The notes under the pieces: generated by a model
Seen by the model: the letters and a program-made list of their open reading frames with translations, nothing else
Databases searched by the model: none
What the model was told of the DNA's origin: nothing
Origin: Acidimicrobiales bacterium
GTDB lineage: Bacteria; Actinomycetota; Acidimicrobiia; Acidimicrobiales; SZUA-35
DNA length: 64,000 nucleotides
NCBI GenBank assembly: GCA_020630065.1
Contig: JAHDCC010000004.1
Location: forward strand, 35,219-99,218
Direction: 5' to 3'
Translations under genes and position numbers: made by a program
Part shown: positions 32,165 to 40,364 of the stretch, piece after piece
Position numbering within the stretch: position 1 is the stretch's first letter
How the letters are laid out: each line of letters begins with the position of its first letter

Positions 32165-33691
32165 TTAAAGGTCTGTTCGTTCAAAGAAATGTATAGCTGG
32201 CTCCCATCCAGGTTCTCCCTGTATGTTTTTCAGAGAATCTTTAAGTTGATCGATCGAAGAACTCTGCGGGAACTGAGGCCCCTCCAGATCGACAGTAGCG
32301 TCTTCGCCGTCGTAGACAAAGCCCCGTACGTCGACAGAATATTCTTCTGACCACTCTTGAACAGTCCGGCTCATTCGCTCCTCTAACAACAAGGTCGCCG
32401 AGGGGTCATTGGAACCTGGTGACAGCGACTGTCGAGTCGTCCAGTTAAGCCGGGGAGAGAGGTTGACATCGATGGACGAGTCGAGCATGTCATCTAGGCT
32501 GTCGATTGGCGGAGGTTGGCCCGTCCCAGTTACGTTAATGCGGAGAAGTAGCCCCTCTAAATCGACGCTCTCTAGTTCGTAGTCTGCTTTGTTAGCATCG
32601 AGCCACTCGACAATAATCGGGGTTACTCTGGAAATCAGCACATCGCTCGGGTTCTCGAGAGGTGCCGAAGGCGGTGCAAGTTCTTCGGTGCGAATCCACT
32701 CAACAAGAATCTCGGTAGTGGGCGAAATAGAGGCTAAATCGCTTTCAAGTTTTTCTTGCGAAGGCGGACGATCCCGACCCTGCAAAACAATTATCAATTT
32801 GCCTTTCCTAACCGAAACAGTGCGTTGAAGATCTGCTTCGCCAATCCAACGATCTACAGCGTCTTCAACTTCTGCCTTAGTATCTCTTTGTGCGACTGAA
32901 CTGACCGAAGCCTGGTAAAGCGGATACGCCACAGCGCACACCAGCGCAGCGAGTACAATATTGGCGACAGAAACACCACGCACCGTCTTAGCGATCCTTC
33001 GAGGAGTCACAAAGCCCGTCACCACAAAAACTGAAATACTGGCAAACACGATCGCGATAAGGTTTGTGATGTAGAGCAGAAGAGCTCCCTGAGCGAGAAT
33101 TGTCTCGCCAGACTCCAATAGGGCGCCAGCTGCCGCTAGAGGAGGGACAAGAGCAACAGCGACCGCCACACCAGGCAGTGAAGCTGACACATCGTCACGC
33201 ACCGTTGCATAAGCTCCGGCCAACCCGGCAGCGAGGGCCACCACCAAGTCCTTAATATCTGGACTGGTCCGCGTCAGAATCTCAGTTGTGAGTTCTTCAG
33301 TTGGGGTTAGATACATAGCGATCCAGGCAACAGCAACGCACCAACCAGTCGCAAGAAGTAAACGGAGGAACGCCCATGCCGCTTTCTTGTGTAGCGACGT
33401 CGCTAAACAGGCCCCGATAGCTAGCACCGGTTGCATCATCGGAGCGAGCAACATAGCCCCGATCACGACAGCAGCCGAGTTCATTAATAGCCCCATCGCC
33501 GCCACAATTACCGACAGAGTCAACATCATCGTGAATCGGAACTGCCAACGAGCGTCTTGGCGAAGCGCCAGGCTGTCGGTAATCCGCTTTCGTTCTTCTG
33601 GCTCGAGATGGCGGTGCCACCATCTCGAAGTGCGCCGTTTAACCTGTTCGACACTTTCAGGTCCGTCATCGGATGCACGCTTAGGGTTCAC
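32165..33691 (-). CDS. DUF389-family membrane protein
   Basis: A 508-residue protein with the DUF389 (TIGR00341-type) hydrophobic domain: NSAAVVIGAMLLAPMMQPVLAIG, then DDVSASLPGVAVAVALVPPLAAAG and a Leu/Ile/Ala-rich helix set ending near residue 265. The C-terminal half is soluble, with repeated beta-type segments (RKGKLIIVLQGRDRPPS). Function is unknown. It starts with GTG at 33691 and ends at a shared terminator. Confidence 0.83.
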   Translation of the reverse strand: MNPKRASDDGPESVEQVKRRTSRWWHRHLEPEERKRITDSLALRQDARWQFRFTMMLTLSVIVAAMGLLMNSAAVVIGAMLLAPMMQPVLAIGACLATSLHKKAAWAFLRLLLATGWCVAVAWIAMYLTPTEELTTEILTRTSPDIKDLVVALAAGLAGAYATVRDDVSASLPGVAVAVALVPPLAAAGALLESGETILAQGALLLYITNLIAIVFASISVFVVTGFVTPRRIAKTVRGVSVANIVLAALVCAVAYPLYQASVSSVAQRDTKAEVEDAVDRWIGEADLQRTVSVRKGKLIIVLQGRDRPPSQEKLESDLASISPTTEILVEWIRTEELAPPSAPLENPSDVLISRVTPIIVEWLDANKADYELESVDLEGLLLRINVTGTGQPPPIDSLDDMLDSSIDVNLSPRLNWTTRQSLSPGSNDPSATLLLEERMSRTVQEWSEEYSVDVRGFVYDGEDATVDLEGPQFPQSSSIDQLKDSLKNIQGEPGWEPAIHFFERTDL

Positions 33692-34107
33692 CTTGTTGAA
33701 GTTTAGACCTCAGGGAATCCGATGCATCTCGACATGACAAATGGTAGCTTTCGGTGCCGTTGGGTGGGTTCGGTCGTGGTTTGGGTTTGCCTGAGTCGAA
33801 GCGGGTTGTTTCTTCTCGGTTGGATTTGTTTGAGCTTCGTCGAACGGCCCTATCTTCGACGGTGCCGTTAGCGGTTGGTCCGCCGGTGTTTCGTGTGTTG
33901 TACAGGGTTTTGTCGTAGCGCTTCCGGTGAGGTGGCGGTTGTTGCAGTTGGTGGTGATAAGAACCGGTAAATGCAATTATTGGTATTTGGCGAAGGTGGC
34001 GAAGTGGTGAAGGCTGACGAGCGGCTTGGGGTTGGGGGTGGTTTGTTCAGCCCGGTTGAACGTAGAAAATTTAGAAAGGGCCAATGGTTATGAGTGTGAA
34101 ACAGTAA

Positions 34108-34227
34108 AGAGGTTTGGATCATTTTCGAGACATCGCTACCTCGGATGAGTCGGCTAACGCTGGGTATGTGCAGTCGTTGGCTGAGATTCGTGAGCGTCAG
34201 AGTTCGATCGAGGAGTGGCGTCGTTGA
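34108..34227 (+). pseudogene. coding-like remnant
   Basis: A 39-codon open stretch reading GLDHFRDIATSDESANAG and then helix-like EIRERQSSIEEWRR before TGA. A stop at 34105 cuts it from an in-frame ATG at 34085 that is preceded by GAAAGGG. The composition looks like a decayed helical protein, possibly a small ESX-like one; identification is not possible. Confidence 0.3.
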
Positions 34228-34436
34228 TTCAGGCGATGGGGGCGAGTTGTATATTATGGCGTCGTTTTCTGGTGAGCCGTTACGAGAGCTAAACGTCCCA
34301 GCATAGAACCTGCCAGCGGCAGCATCGATTGTTCAAAAAATCGCTGATGAAATGTGAACGTGAGCTGTGTTTTGGCTTAGTCGGGTGTTGTTGACGTGCC
34401 CGCTCATCAAGAATTAGCCGACGAAAACATTGCGGG

Positions 34437-34577
34437 GTCGGTGACGGTGACGTCCGGGTCCTAGGATTCGCTACGCAGGCGCTCTACCGTTGGAAAGCCT
34501 AGCCGTTTTCTGACCGCGACCACGCTGATGCTGTCACTATCAACCAAATCGTTGACGTTCATCTGACCTTCGACAAT
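34437..34577 (+). mobile_element. IS3-family transposase (OrfB) remnant
   Basis: The frame reads RVLGFATQALYRWKA, a stop (TAG at 34500), then PFSDRDHADAVTINQIVDVH. This is the N-terminal part of IS3-family OrfB, where LGVSxQAYYxW and the following RD-x-D-A-x-L-x-x-x-I-x-x-I-H pattern are standard. Only about 47 codons remain, with a nonsense codon, so it is dead. It ends precisely at repeat copy B. Confidence 0.6.
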
Positions 34578-34620
34578 AGTAGCTCTGATCCGTTGAACAT
34601 GTAGAGCGCCCTTCCAGTCA
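34575..34620. repeat. 46-bp dispersed direct repeat, copy B
   Basis: Second copy of the repeat at 17778-17823, one mismatch, same orientation, 16.8 kb apart. The mismatch changes Ile to Val in the minus-strand reading DWKGALHVQRIRATI. Confidence 0.8.
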
Positions 34621-34690
34621 CAGGTTCAACTGGCGCCGCAGGTCTAGAGGTGATTTCTACGTCTTAGTTCTCTGACTTTGCTGCTGGAGA

Positions 34691-35080
34691 TTAGGGGCAG
34701 AGGTCGCCTTCGATGATGAAGTAGAATTCGTAGCCGTCTTGTTTCTCTTCTTCGGGTGTGGCGATCAGGAGTTCGTCGGGTTTGTAGGTGAGGATGGGTA
34801 GCGATTCGTCGAGCCGTGCCTCAGGGTCGTCTAACACCGACCCTACCCGAACGTAGATAGTTGACACATCGCCGCTCGTGCCTAGGTAGAGGGTTTTTCC
34901 TGGTTCGACATCATTTCTGTAGAACCCGATTTGGTTCGGAGTGACTGCATCCTCGACCTGTATGGGGGTGTTGCAGTTATTCCTGGCGGCGACAGCGTTG
35001 TGAGCTGAGTCGGGGGTGCATGCGGTGAGTGTAGCTCCGGTAAGGAGGCTGAGTGTTGTGGTGAGAGTGAGGCGGTTCAT
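34691..35080 (-). CDS. cassette lipoprotein, copy 2
   Basis: A 129-residue paralogue of 13178-13573, with lipobox LTAC, the same CTPDSA-N-AARNNCNTPIQVE block, SVLDDPEARLDESLPILTYKP and the invariant end DGYEFYFIIEGDLCP. The middle (TPNQIGFYRNDVEPGKTLYLG) is more diverged. Its ATG overlaps the upstream stop (ATGA). It is the last gene of the PrsW-metallopeptidase operon. Function unknown. Confidence 0.75.
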   Translation of the reverse strand: MNRLTLTTTLSLLTGATLTACTPDSAHNAVAARNNCNTPIQVEDAVTPNQIGFYRNDVEPGKTLYLGTSGDVSTIYVRVGSVLDDPEARLDESLPILTYKPDELLIATPEEEKQDGYEFYFIIEGDLCP

Positions 35081-35592
35081 GGTTGGGGTTGTTTGGGTTC
35101 GATGATGTTGAAGACGACTTGTTTGCCGTCCTGGCTTCCGGCGGCATAGACGCCGGTGGTGTTGATGATGTGAGCCAAATGGTTGTCGTGGACATACGAC
35201 AAGACTTGAAGGTGTTCCATACGTTTGTTTGGGAACTGGCTGCGAGTTACAGCGGCGATAGTTGGTCGGGGAAGGCTCAGGTATTGTTTTTCGATGACCT
35301 CGTCATATTCTGTTGATTCCTGGTCAAACAATTCCGTTAGGAATGTTTGAGGTGAACGCAACGGCAGTGTCCGCAAGACGGTCACCACAATACTTGGTGT
35401 AACACCATCGATTGGCCTAGGTCCACAAACGGCCATATCTACTTTGCGGGCCGGTTGAACATAATTACGGGGACTCAGAGCAATCCACGAAGGTGGGATT
35501 CGAAGCCCGATGGTTGGCGGCCCCGGAAACAGGGTAGAGGGAAAAGTCACCTCGACGTGGTCGCTGTTTTCTGGAATATCGGTAGTCGTCAT
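35077..35592 (-). CDS. cassette protein of unknown function, copy 2
   Basis: A 171-residue paralogue of 13570-14094. It keeps EVTFPSTLFPGPPTIGLRIP, VDMAVCGPRPIDGVTPSIV, FLTELFDQESTEYDEVI and HIINTTGVYAAGSQDGK. The ATG at 35592 overlaps the effector stop (ATGA), favouring it over a TTG at 35598. High conservation in both cassettes and strict coupling to the HEXXH protein suggest they act together. Confidence 0.72.
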   Translation of the reverse strand: MTTTDIPENSDHVEVTFPSTLFPGPPTIGLRIPPSWIALSPRNYVQPARKVDMAVCGPRPIDGVTPSIVVTVLRTLPLRSPQTFLTELFDQESTEYDEVIEKQYLSLPRPTIAAVTRSQFPNKRMEHLQVLSYVHDNHLAHIINTTGVYAAGSQDGKQVVFNIIEPKQPQP

Positions 35593-37973
35593 AACCAAAT
35601 CACCTCGTTAATCTTCGCTGATATTTCGCCGGCTATTCCCCGGTCGTCTCGGGTTTCGGCGCCGCTGATACTCCAGTCGTATTTTCGGTTGGGTTGGGTG
35701 GGTTCTGTGGACGGGAAGTAGGTATCGGGAACGTTCAGGCCTGGGTCGGGTCGAACGCCTGAGCCGTAGTGGTCCTGAACGTAGTAGCCTTCGCGTTCAT
35801 GTTCGGTGTCTATGTAGCCATCGCCGCCTAACACAAAATCAACTGCACTAGAAGCCACCCACCGCTGAAGAAAGCCACTTGTCCCGTGCTCCTCGTATTG
35901 GTAGACATGCTGTTGTTCGTGGCTGACAATGTCTGGTCTAAGTGTCGAGTCGTCATAGAGCACGGTGTGACCTAAAGTTATGGCTCCGCCTTGTGGGGTT
36001 GAAACGCCAGTGATACACGAATGATTGCCGCCACAATACCCGTCAGGGTCGCCATGGTAGAGCTTGCCATCCATCCCGATTATGGCGACCGCGGCCGCCG
36101 AATCTTCGAACACGGCGTCGAACGCTCGCCCAGGTTTCGCAAACCAGAAAAAACCGTCGCGTTCAACTCGACGTTGATTGGCTTCAATAGCGTATGCACC
36201 GAACTCATCTACGCGTTGCTGCGCTTCTTCGACCGTGTTCTCAACCCACTCCGGTGTCTCAAACGTCGGAAGATCAACGTTCGGCCCTAATGGTGTTGGG
36301 TCGACTCTGAGGCCCCCTGACGGAAACCGGTCGCGTGCTAGCTTCTTCGCAGACTCAACCCCGAGAACTAGCCGCACTGGCGGGAACAGGACTGGGGTGG
36401 CAGCGAGGAGTAAAACGGCGGTGACGAGGTAAAGGCTAGAGATAGCGTCAAGGACATGAGCGTTGTACGTCAAGGGTTGTTTAGCCGGGCTGAACGGGTC
36501 TGTAGTTCGGTAAATGTTTAACGTGACCAGACTCAACACAAGGCTCGATGCGCCGATCAACAATCGATGCAACGCAGTGACCGTGACCGTGTTCGTCGGA
36601 TCGTTTCGGTGTTGACGTAACCTTCGTAACCAGACTCGGATCTGCCAGCCCACCCACAACATCGACACGATCAGCGTCCCGGCAGCGATGCGTAACGGTG
36701 TCAATTCATGAAATCGTTCCTGGATGTCGGATTGCGGATTCCCTCCGACGATGAAATACATGACCGTGGGAATAAGCAAAATAAGCCATAGGACAGTCGA
36801 CGCAACCCGTGCTGGAGCGATTGGCCGTATCTGCCGACGTTGGTGCCACACCGCTCTGAGGGTGGCGTGTCGCCAAGCGTCGCGATTGTTGGTTTGTTGA
36901 ACGACGTCGGCATCTTCGACAAGAGCGCGGGCCAGCATATCAGAGTCATAGTCGAGGGCGTAGCAGGCGGATCGTTGCGCCAAGATGAACCGCCAAACGA
37001 TCGGTGCCGTCCAGATCGGTTTTTGCAGGGCATACGAAACGTACGATTTGAGGCGCAGTCCACGTGTCGACTGGGTTTGGATGAGCCGACCGAGGCTGGG
37101 GCGGTTTCGTCGCAACACCGTTAGGTCGAAGAGGGAAGCGACAACAACGGCAACGAGTGGCCAGACCCAGAATACGGGCTGGATACCGGTAGAGATGCCG
37201 CCGAATGGTTTGATGAGTGACGCTCCGTATGTGGTGTAGAAGCCTGCGTCGATGAGCGATTCGGCGACCCTGTAGTTCCAGGCTGCGTGGTCGACACTGA
37301 CGACCACGACGAGTAACAACCCGATCATTTTGATAGGGGATTTGGCTTTGAAGAACAGTCCAACCCCTAACCCGGCTAGGGCACTCCATACAACATGCGG
37401 GGCTACATCGGGTGCGGGTTCAATTATGTCTACTGAAGTAACCGGGGCTGGAATCCAAGATGAAATAACGCCCGAGAAGTTAGGGATGAACGGCGGGAAG
37501 AACGAGTTCGGTCTGACATGCCCTCCAGGGAACGTAGTGAATTTCGATAAGAACTGGCCATAACGGGCGAACGCTTCGAACAGTCCAAAACCGGCTCCAA
37601 ACGCCGAACCGACCAAAACAAAGTCGGTGACTCCCCATTGTTGTTTCGAACGGAACCAGAACCCCGCAATCAGCAAAGGAGCGATCTTGATGAATTCTTC
37701 GATAAACGGGTCGACCGTGAAACCGGCCGAAGCGACGACGTCGTTCACGTCGACATCGAACAGGCTTGCTGCCAACCGGGTGAAACCCCACTGCAAGCCA
37801 ACAGCTACAATTGCACAAGCATAAAAGCCGACGGCAATCGACCCGAGGACAACCCTAGCCTGGACAGTTCTCGTGAATGAACCCAGAACCGTTAACTGTA
37901 TCACGCCCCACACAGCAGCAAATATCATGAGAAGAGCGAGCACAAGCAACACCCTAGACTGAAACGCCAACAT
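35589..37973 (-). CDS. PrsW-like membrane protease fused to HEXXH metallopeptidase domain
   Basis: A 794-residue protein. Residues 1-250 form a multi-helix PrsW-like (M82) domain with EEFIK (92-96), GAGFGLFEA (Glu133), His193 and DHAAWN (229-233), matching the spaced acidic and His residues of PrsW. More membrane helices follow near 395-420, 430-450, 475-490 and 520-545. From about 562 comes the domain shared with the RTX protein: FGAYAIEANQRRVERD, ITLGHTVLYDD, SHEQQHVYQYEEHG (HEQQH 685-689) and DTEHEREGYY. So two protease-type modules sit on one membrane protein. The ATG is at 37973, 48 nt after the gene upstream. Confidence 0.78.
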   Translation of the reverse strand: MLAFQSRVLLVLALLMIFAAVWGVIQLTVLGSFTRTVQARVVLGSIAVGFYACAIVAVGLQWGFTRLAASLFDVDVNDVVASAGFTVDPFIEEFIKIAPLLIAGFWFRSKQQWGVTDFVLVGSAFGAGFGLFEAFARYGQFLSKFTTFPGGHVRPNSFFPPFIPNFSGVISSWIPAPVTSVDIIEPAPDVAPHVVWSALAGLGVGLFFKAKSPIKMIGLLLVVVVSVDHAAWNYRVAESLIDAGFYTTYGASLIKPFGGISTGIQPVFWVWPLVAVVVASLFDLTVLRRNRPSLGRLIQTQSTRGLRLKSYVSYALQKPIWTAPIVWRFILAQRSACYALDYDSDMLARALVEDADVVQQTNNRDAWRHATLRAVWHQRRQIRPIAPARVASTVLWLILLIPTVMYFIVGGNPQSDIQERFHELTPLRIAAGTLIVSMLWVGWQIRVWLRRLRQHRNDPTNTVTVTALHRLLIGASSLVLSLVTLNIYRTTDPFSPAKQPLTYNAHVLDAISSLYLVTAVLLLAATPVLFPPVRLVLGVESAKKLARDRFPSGGLRVDPTPLGPNVDLPTFETPEWVENTVEEAQQRVDEFGAYAIEANQRRVERDGFFWFAKPGRAFDAVFEDSAAAVAIIGMDGKLYHGDPDGYCGGNHSCITGVSTPQGGAITLGHTVLYDDSTLRPDIVSHEQQHVYQYEEHGTSGFLQRWVASSAVDFVLGGDGYIDTEHEREGYYVQDHYGSGVRPDPGLNVPDTYFPSTEPTQPNRKYDWSISGAETRDDRGIAGEISAKINEVIWL

Positions 37974-38021
37974 TCAACAACAAAAAACAGGCAATTGGTT
38001 GAGACTGCGTTGTGCGGTCGA

Positions 38022-38645
38022 CTAAAAATTTTCGTTGTGGCTGACCAGTTCGGTTTGAAGCAACAATGCTTCAGCGACAGCCCAACGTCGCAACGACGGA
38101 TCAAGATCGACGTTGATATCGATCGTCACCTCGTGGCTACCGCTAACACGAAACGTCGCCAACGTTACTGCAGAAGAATCCGGCTTTTTGCCCTGACGTA
38201 CAAGCTGTCCGGCGACAAGCGTCCCGTCGATAGTGGCGAAATGGATCCGGCGAAACCGGTGACGGATCAGCTCCCTCCAGTTCGAACCTGGCTTCCACCA
38301 GTGACGTGTAAGGACAGGGGTGAACGACTGGGCCACGTCGTTGGGCTCCCACTCTCGTTGAAGAGGTCGACTTGTTAGGTCGTACAACGAAAACGTTACC
38401 TCACCACGATCGTTATAAGAGCCGGAAGCAAGGCAGTACATCATTTCGACGTCACGATCCCGATTAGCGTAGGAAACAAACTTAGAGAACGTTTCAGTTC
38501 GGTGCGGCCCGACCACGACATGGCCGATACGTTCGCCATCGGCGCTCAACACGCTACGGTGCTTACTCGGGACCTTGCCCGACGTTCGATTCTTCACACC
38601 TTTTGACACAAACTGTGTGTAGGTCAGAAAAGTAGCGTCACTCAC
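38022..38645 (-). CDS. hypothetical protein in the PrsW cassette operon
   Basis: A 207-residue soluble protein I do not recognise. Beta-rich, with HVVVGPHRTETFSKFVSYAN, MYCLASGSYNDRGEVTFSLYDL, FATIDGTLVAGQLVRQG and a last helix with RRWAVAEALLLQTELV. The overall pattern resembles ESX-associated secretion accessory proteins only in gene position. It starts with GTG, overlapping the LysM gene end by 8 nt. Confidence 0.6.
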   Translation of the reverse strand: MSDATFLTYTQFVSKGVKNRTSGKVPSKHRSVLSADGERIGHVVVGPHRTETFSKFVSYANRDRDVEMMYCLASGSYNDRGEVTFSLYDLTSRPLQREWEPNDVAQSFTPVLTRHWWKPGSNWRELIRHRFRRIHFATIDGTLVAGQLVRQGKKPDSSAVTLATFRVSGSHEVTIDINVDLDPSLRRWAVAEALLLQTELVSHNENF

Positions 38646-39048
38646 CAGATACCTCGACAGGGATTGACCCGATCACGATACGGTCACCTGGGTGCACCAG
38701 GTCGGGGTCGCGTAGCGGATTGTTCGAAGCGTGCCCGCTGAAGAAATCGGAGTCGGCCCGATCCGGGTCGAACTGTCGGTTTGGCGACGCAAGCGACGCG
38801 TTCTGCTCGTAGAGATGGGCGAGCGCTTGTTCGGTAGTCAACCCGGTTTCGGCCGCTACCTGTTCAGCGATGCTCCAAATACTGTCGCCCGGCTGAACTA
38901 CATACGGCTCGAAGAACCTCTCTGGTTGAGCGGCTTCCGGAACCGGAACGTCAGGCAAGTCAACAAGTTCCGCATCAGGGACTGGTGGGTAGCCGATGGC
39001 TTCGAGCATGACGTCCAGTTCGGCAACAGTTTTCGGCTGATTTCCCAT
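38638..39048 (-). CDS. LysM-domain protein
   Basis: A 136-residue protein with one LysM domain: PYVVQPGDSIWSIAEQVAAETG (described by its core VQPGDSIWSIAEQ) and a closing DLVHPGDRIVIG. LysM binds peptidoglycan, but no signal peptide is present; in WXG/type VII neighbourhoods cytoplasmic LysM-like proteins occur near effectors. A long insertion (about 35 residues, NASLASPNRQFDPDRADSD) sits inside the domain. The ATG at 39048 lacks an evident ribosome site. Confidence 0.68.
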   Translation of the reverse strand: MGNQPKTVAELDVMLEAIGYPPVPDAELVDLPDVPVPEAAQPERFFEPYVVQPGDSIWSIAEQVAAETGLTTEQALAHLYEQNASLASPNRQFDPDRADSDFFSGHASNNPLRDPDLVHPGDRIVIGSIPVEVSGE

Positions 39049-39149
39049 GTGAACAGCTGTGTTGCGGTGTCGGTGGCGACCATGCGTTCCATTTCCGCCG
39101 TCATGATCGTAGATACGGTTTTGGACAGGATCGAAAGTTCACCCCGTCG

Positions 39150-39335
39150 TTAGGCGAAGACATTCGTTTTGTTGGTCAGCGCGGTTGAGATGGTGCCGTC
39201 GAGGTTGGCGAGGGAGTTGGCTGCGTCGCTTTCGAGCGCTTCGGCAGGCGAAAGAAAGTTCTCTCGAAGCTGACCGTATTCTTTCCCGTCCGCAATCCCG
39301 TCGGCCGGTTCGTAAGAAACCTTGTCACTGGCCAT
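39150..39335 (-). CDS. small helical protein, possibly truncated ESX-like
   Basis: A 61-residue protein (MASDKVSYEPADGIADGKEY...), with a helix ENFLSPAEALESDAANSLANL. After its TAA the same frame stays open and reads GELSILSKTVSTIMTAEMER, a strongly helical sequence, up to the LysM gene. Taken together these would form a hairpin of WXG100 size, so the stop may be a nonsense mutation. It is the first gene of the cassette operon. Confidence 0.45.
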   Translation of the reverse strand: MASDKVSYEPADGIADGKEYGQLRENFLSPAEALESDAANSLANLDGTISTALTNKTNVFA

Positions 39336-39425
39336 GCACCGTAGTCTAGTTAGATATCAGGTGAATTCGTAGGCGAAGACGAGTTCGTCGGCCAGACGCC
39401 AACAACCGATACGTTTGGTTTCTTT

Positions 39426-39956
39426 TTATGGTCGTTCTTTGAGGGCTGCTATAAGGAAAAACGAACTGAGAATGACGGTGACAATCACCTCTAATTGGCT
39501 TTCTGCCCTGAGTAGGCCTCTGCCCATGATGCTTATGCCTGTCACGGCGAGCACGATAGATTTGACCGGAGACTCGCTGACCTTGTCTGGGTTTGGGTTT
39601 TCTGTGGTGAATGTGTGATCGGTTGTTTCGCTAGGCAGCTGCACTGGTCTGTCTCGTTGTGACGTGGATTGTGGTCTCATAGGCCGTTCTTCATTTGGTG
39701 CGAATGTCGGGCATTGAGTCGGTGGTTCGACGATGCCGACATTGGCTACGTTGGTTACCTCGCCGATTGCGGCGTTATCGCTTATCGTCCACGTGTTTGT
39801 ATTGCTTGAACAACTTGACAAGATCTCTTTAGGGGTCTTTCCCACGCGGGCACCGTTTGAAGTGAACTGAGACTGGTTTGTGGCCGTCTTTATGCGAAGG
39901 TGATCATAAACGAGAACTTGATTGCTCGTGGCTAGCCCGGCGGATTGGTGTGGCAT
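39426..39956 (-). CDS. hypothetical protein with C-terminal membrane helices
   Basis: A 176-residue frame with a polar Ser/Thr/Pro-rich N-terminal 120 residues and a hydrophobic C-terminus (SIVLAVTGISIMGRG, VIVTVILSSFFLIAAL). Not recognised. After its TAA the same frame reads KETKRIGCWRLADELVFAYEF before TGA at about 39361, which also looks coding, so the gene could be truncated by a nonsense codon. It is upstream of the cassette operon on the same strand. Confidence 0.42.
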   Translation of the reverse strand: MPHQSAGLATSNQVLVYDHLRIKTATNQSQFTSNGARVGKTPKEILSSCSSNTNTWTISDNAAIGEVTNVANVGIVEPPTQCPTFAPNEERPMRPQSTSQRDRPVQLPSETTDHTFTTENPNPDKVSESPVKSIVLAVTGISIMGRGLLRAESQLEVIVTVILSSFFLIAALKERP

Positions 39957-40063
39957 TCAACGACAGTAGTCCGATCCTTGGAACTTGTCGGGCGCGTCTG
40001 CCTGCATTTACTGTTGTTTGGATCCTGGAATGATGTTCGTGAGCCGCTGGGTAGCCAAAACAG

Positions 40064-40088
40064 CGACAACCCCTGAAAGGGGTTGTCG
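40064..40088 (-). terminator. terminator downstream of tRNA-Lys
   Basis: A perfect 10-bp stem (CGACAACCCC with GGGGTTGTCG) and loop TGAAA, followed in the minus direction by CTGTTTTGG, 25 nt past the tRNA 3' end. Confidence 0.8.
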
Positions 40089-40113
40089 AAGCTGTCTTAT
40101 AAGGTTTTGATTG

Positions 40114-40188
40114 TGCCCCCGGTGAGATTCGAACTCACGACCAACGGATTAAAAGTCCGGTGCGCTAACCAGGCTGCGCCACAGGGGC
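40114..40188 (-). tRNA. tRNA-Lys (anticodon UUU)
   Basis: A 75-nt cloverleaf on the minus strand. The acceptor stem pairs GCCCCTG with CGGGGGC (one G-U), the discriminator is A, the T loop has TTCGAAT within a GTGAG/CTCAC stem, and the anticodon loop is CTTTTAA. CCA is not encoded. A terminator follows. Downstream of its 3' end lies the PrsW cassette region. Confidence 0.95.
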
Positions 40189-40364
40189 GTAATGAGAATA
40201 CCTCAAATAGCGTTGGGAACGACCCGAATTATGCAATCGATTTGGTTTCAATCGCGTGCCTGGCCCGAAATCTGCGACGTCGGTCACGGTCAGTGGCCGA
40301 ATTGGGGGTATCGCCATGCACGTATCTCGTCTAATCGGGCAACCAGACACTAGAGTTCATACCC

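Larger units (their letters stand above)
33692..34690. other. gene-poor decayed stretch
   Basis: About 1 kb with no convincing intact gene. It holds a short coding-like fragment (34108-34227), an IS3 transposase remnant (34437-34577) that abuts repeat copy B (34575-34620), and G/T-rich sequence with frequent stops in all frames at 33720-34080. It separates the DUF389 gene from the second metallopeptidase cassette and looks like an old insertion or junction site. Confidence 0.6.

Noticed and set aside
40100..40188. Attachment-site duplication of the tRNA-Lys 3' end
   Set aside because: No second copy of the 3' end was found by reading the window, and there is no integrase gene.
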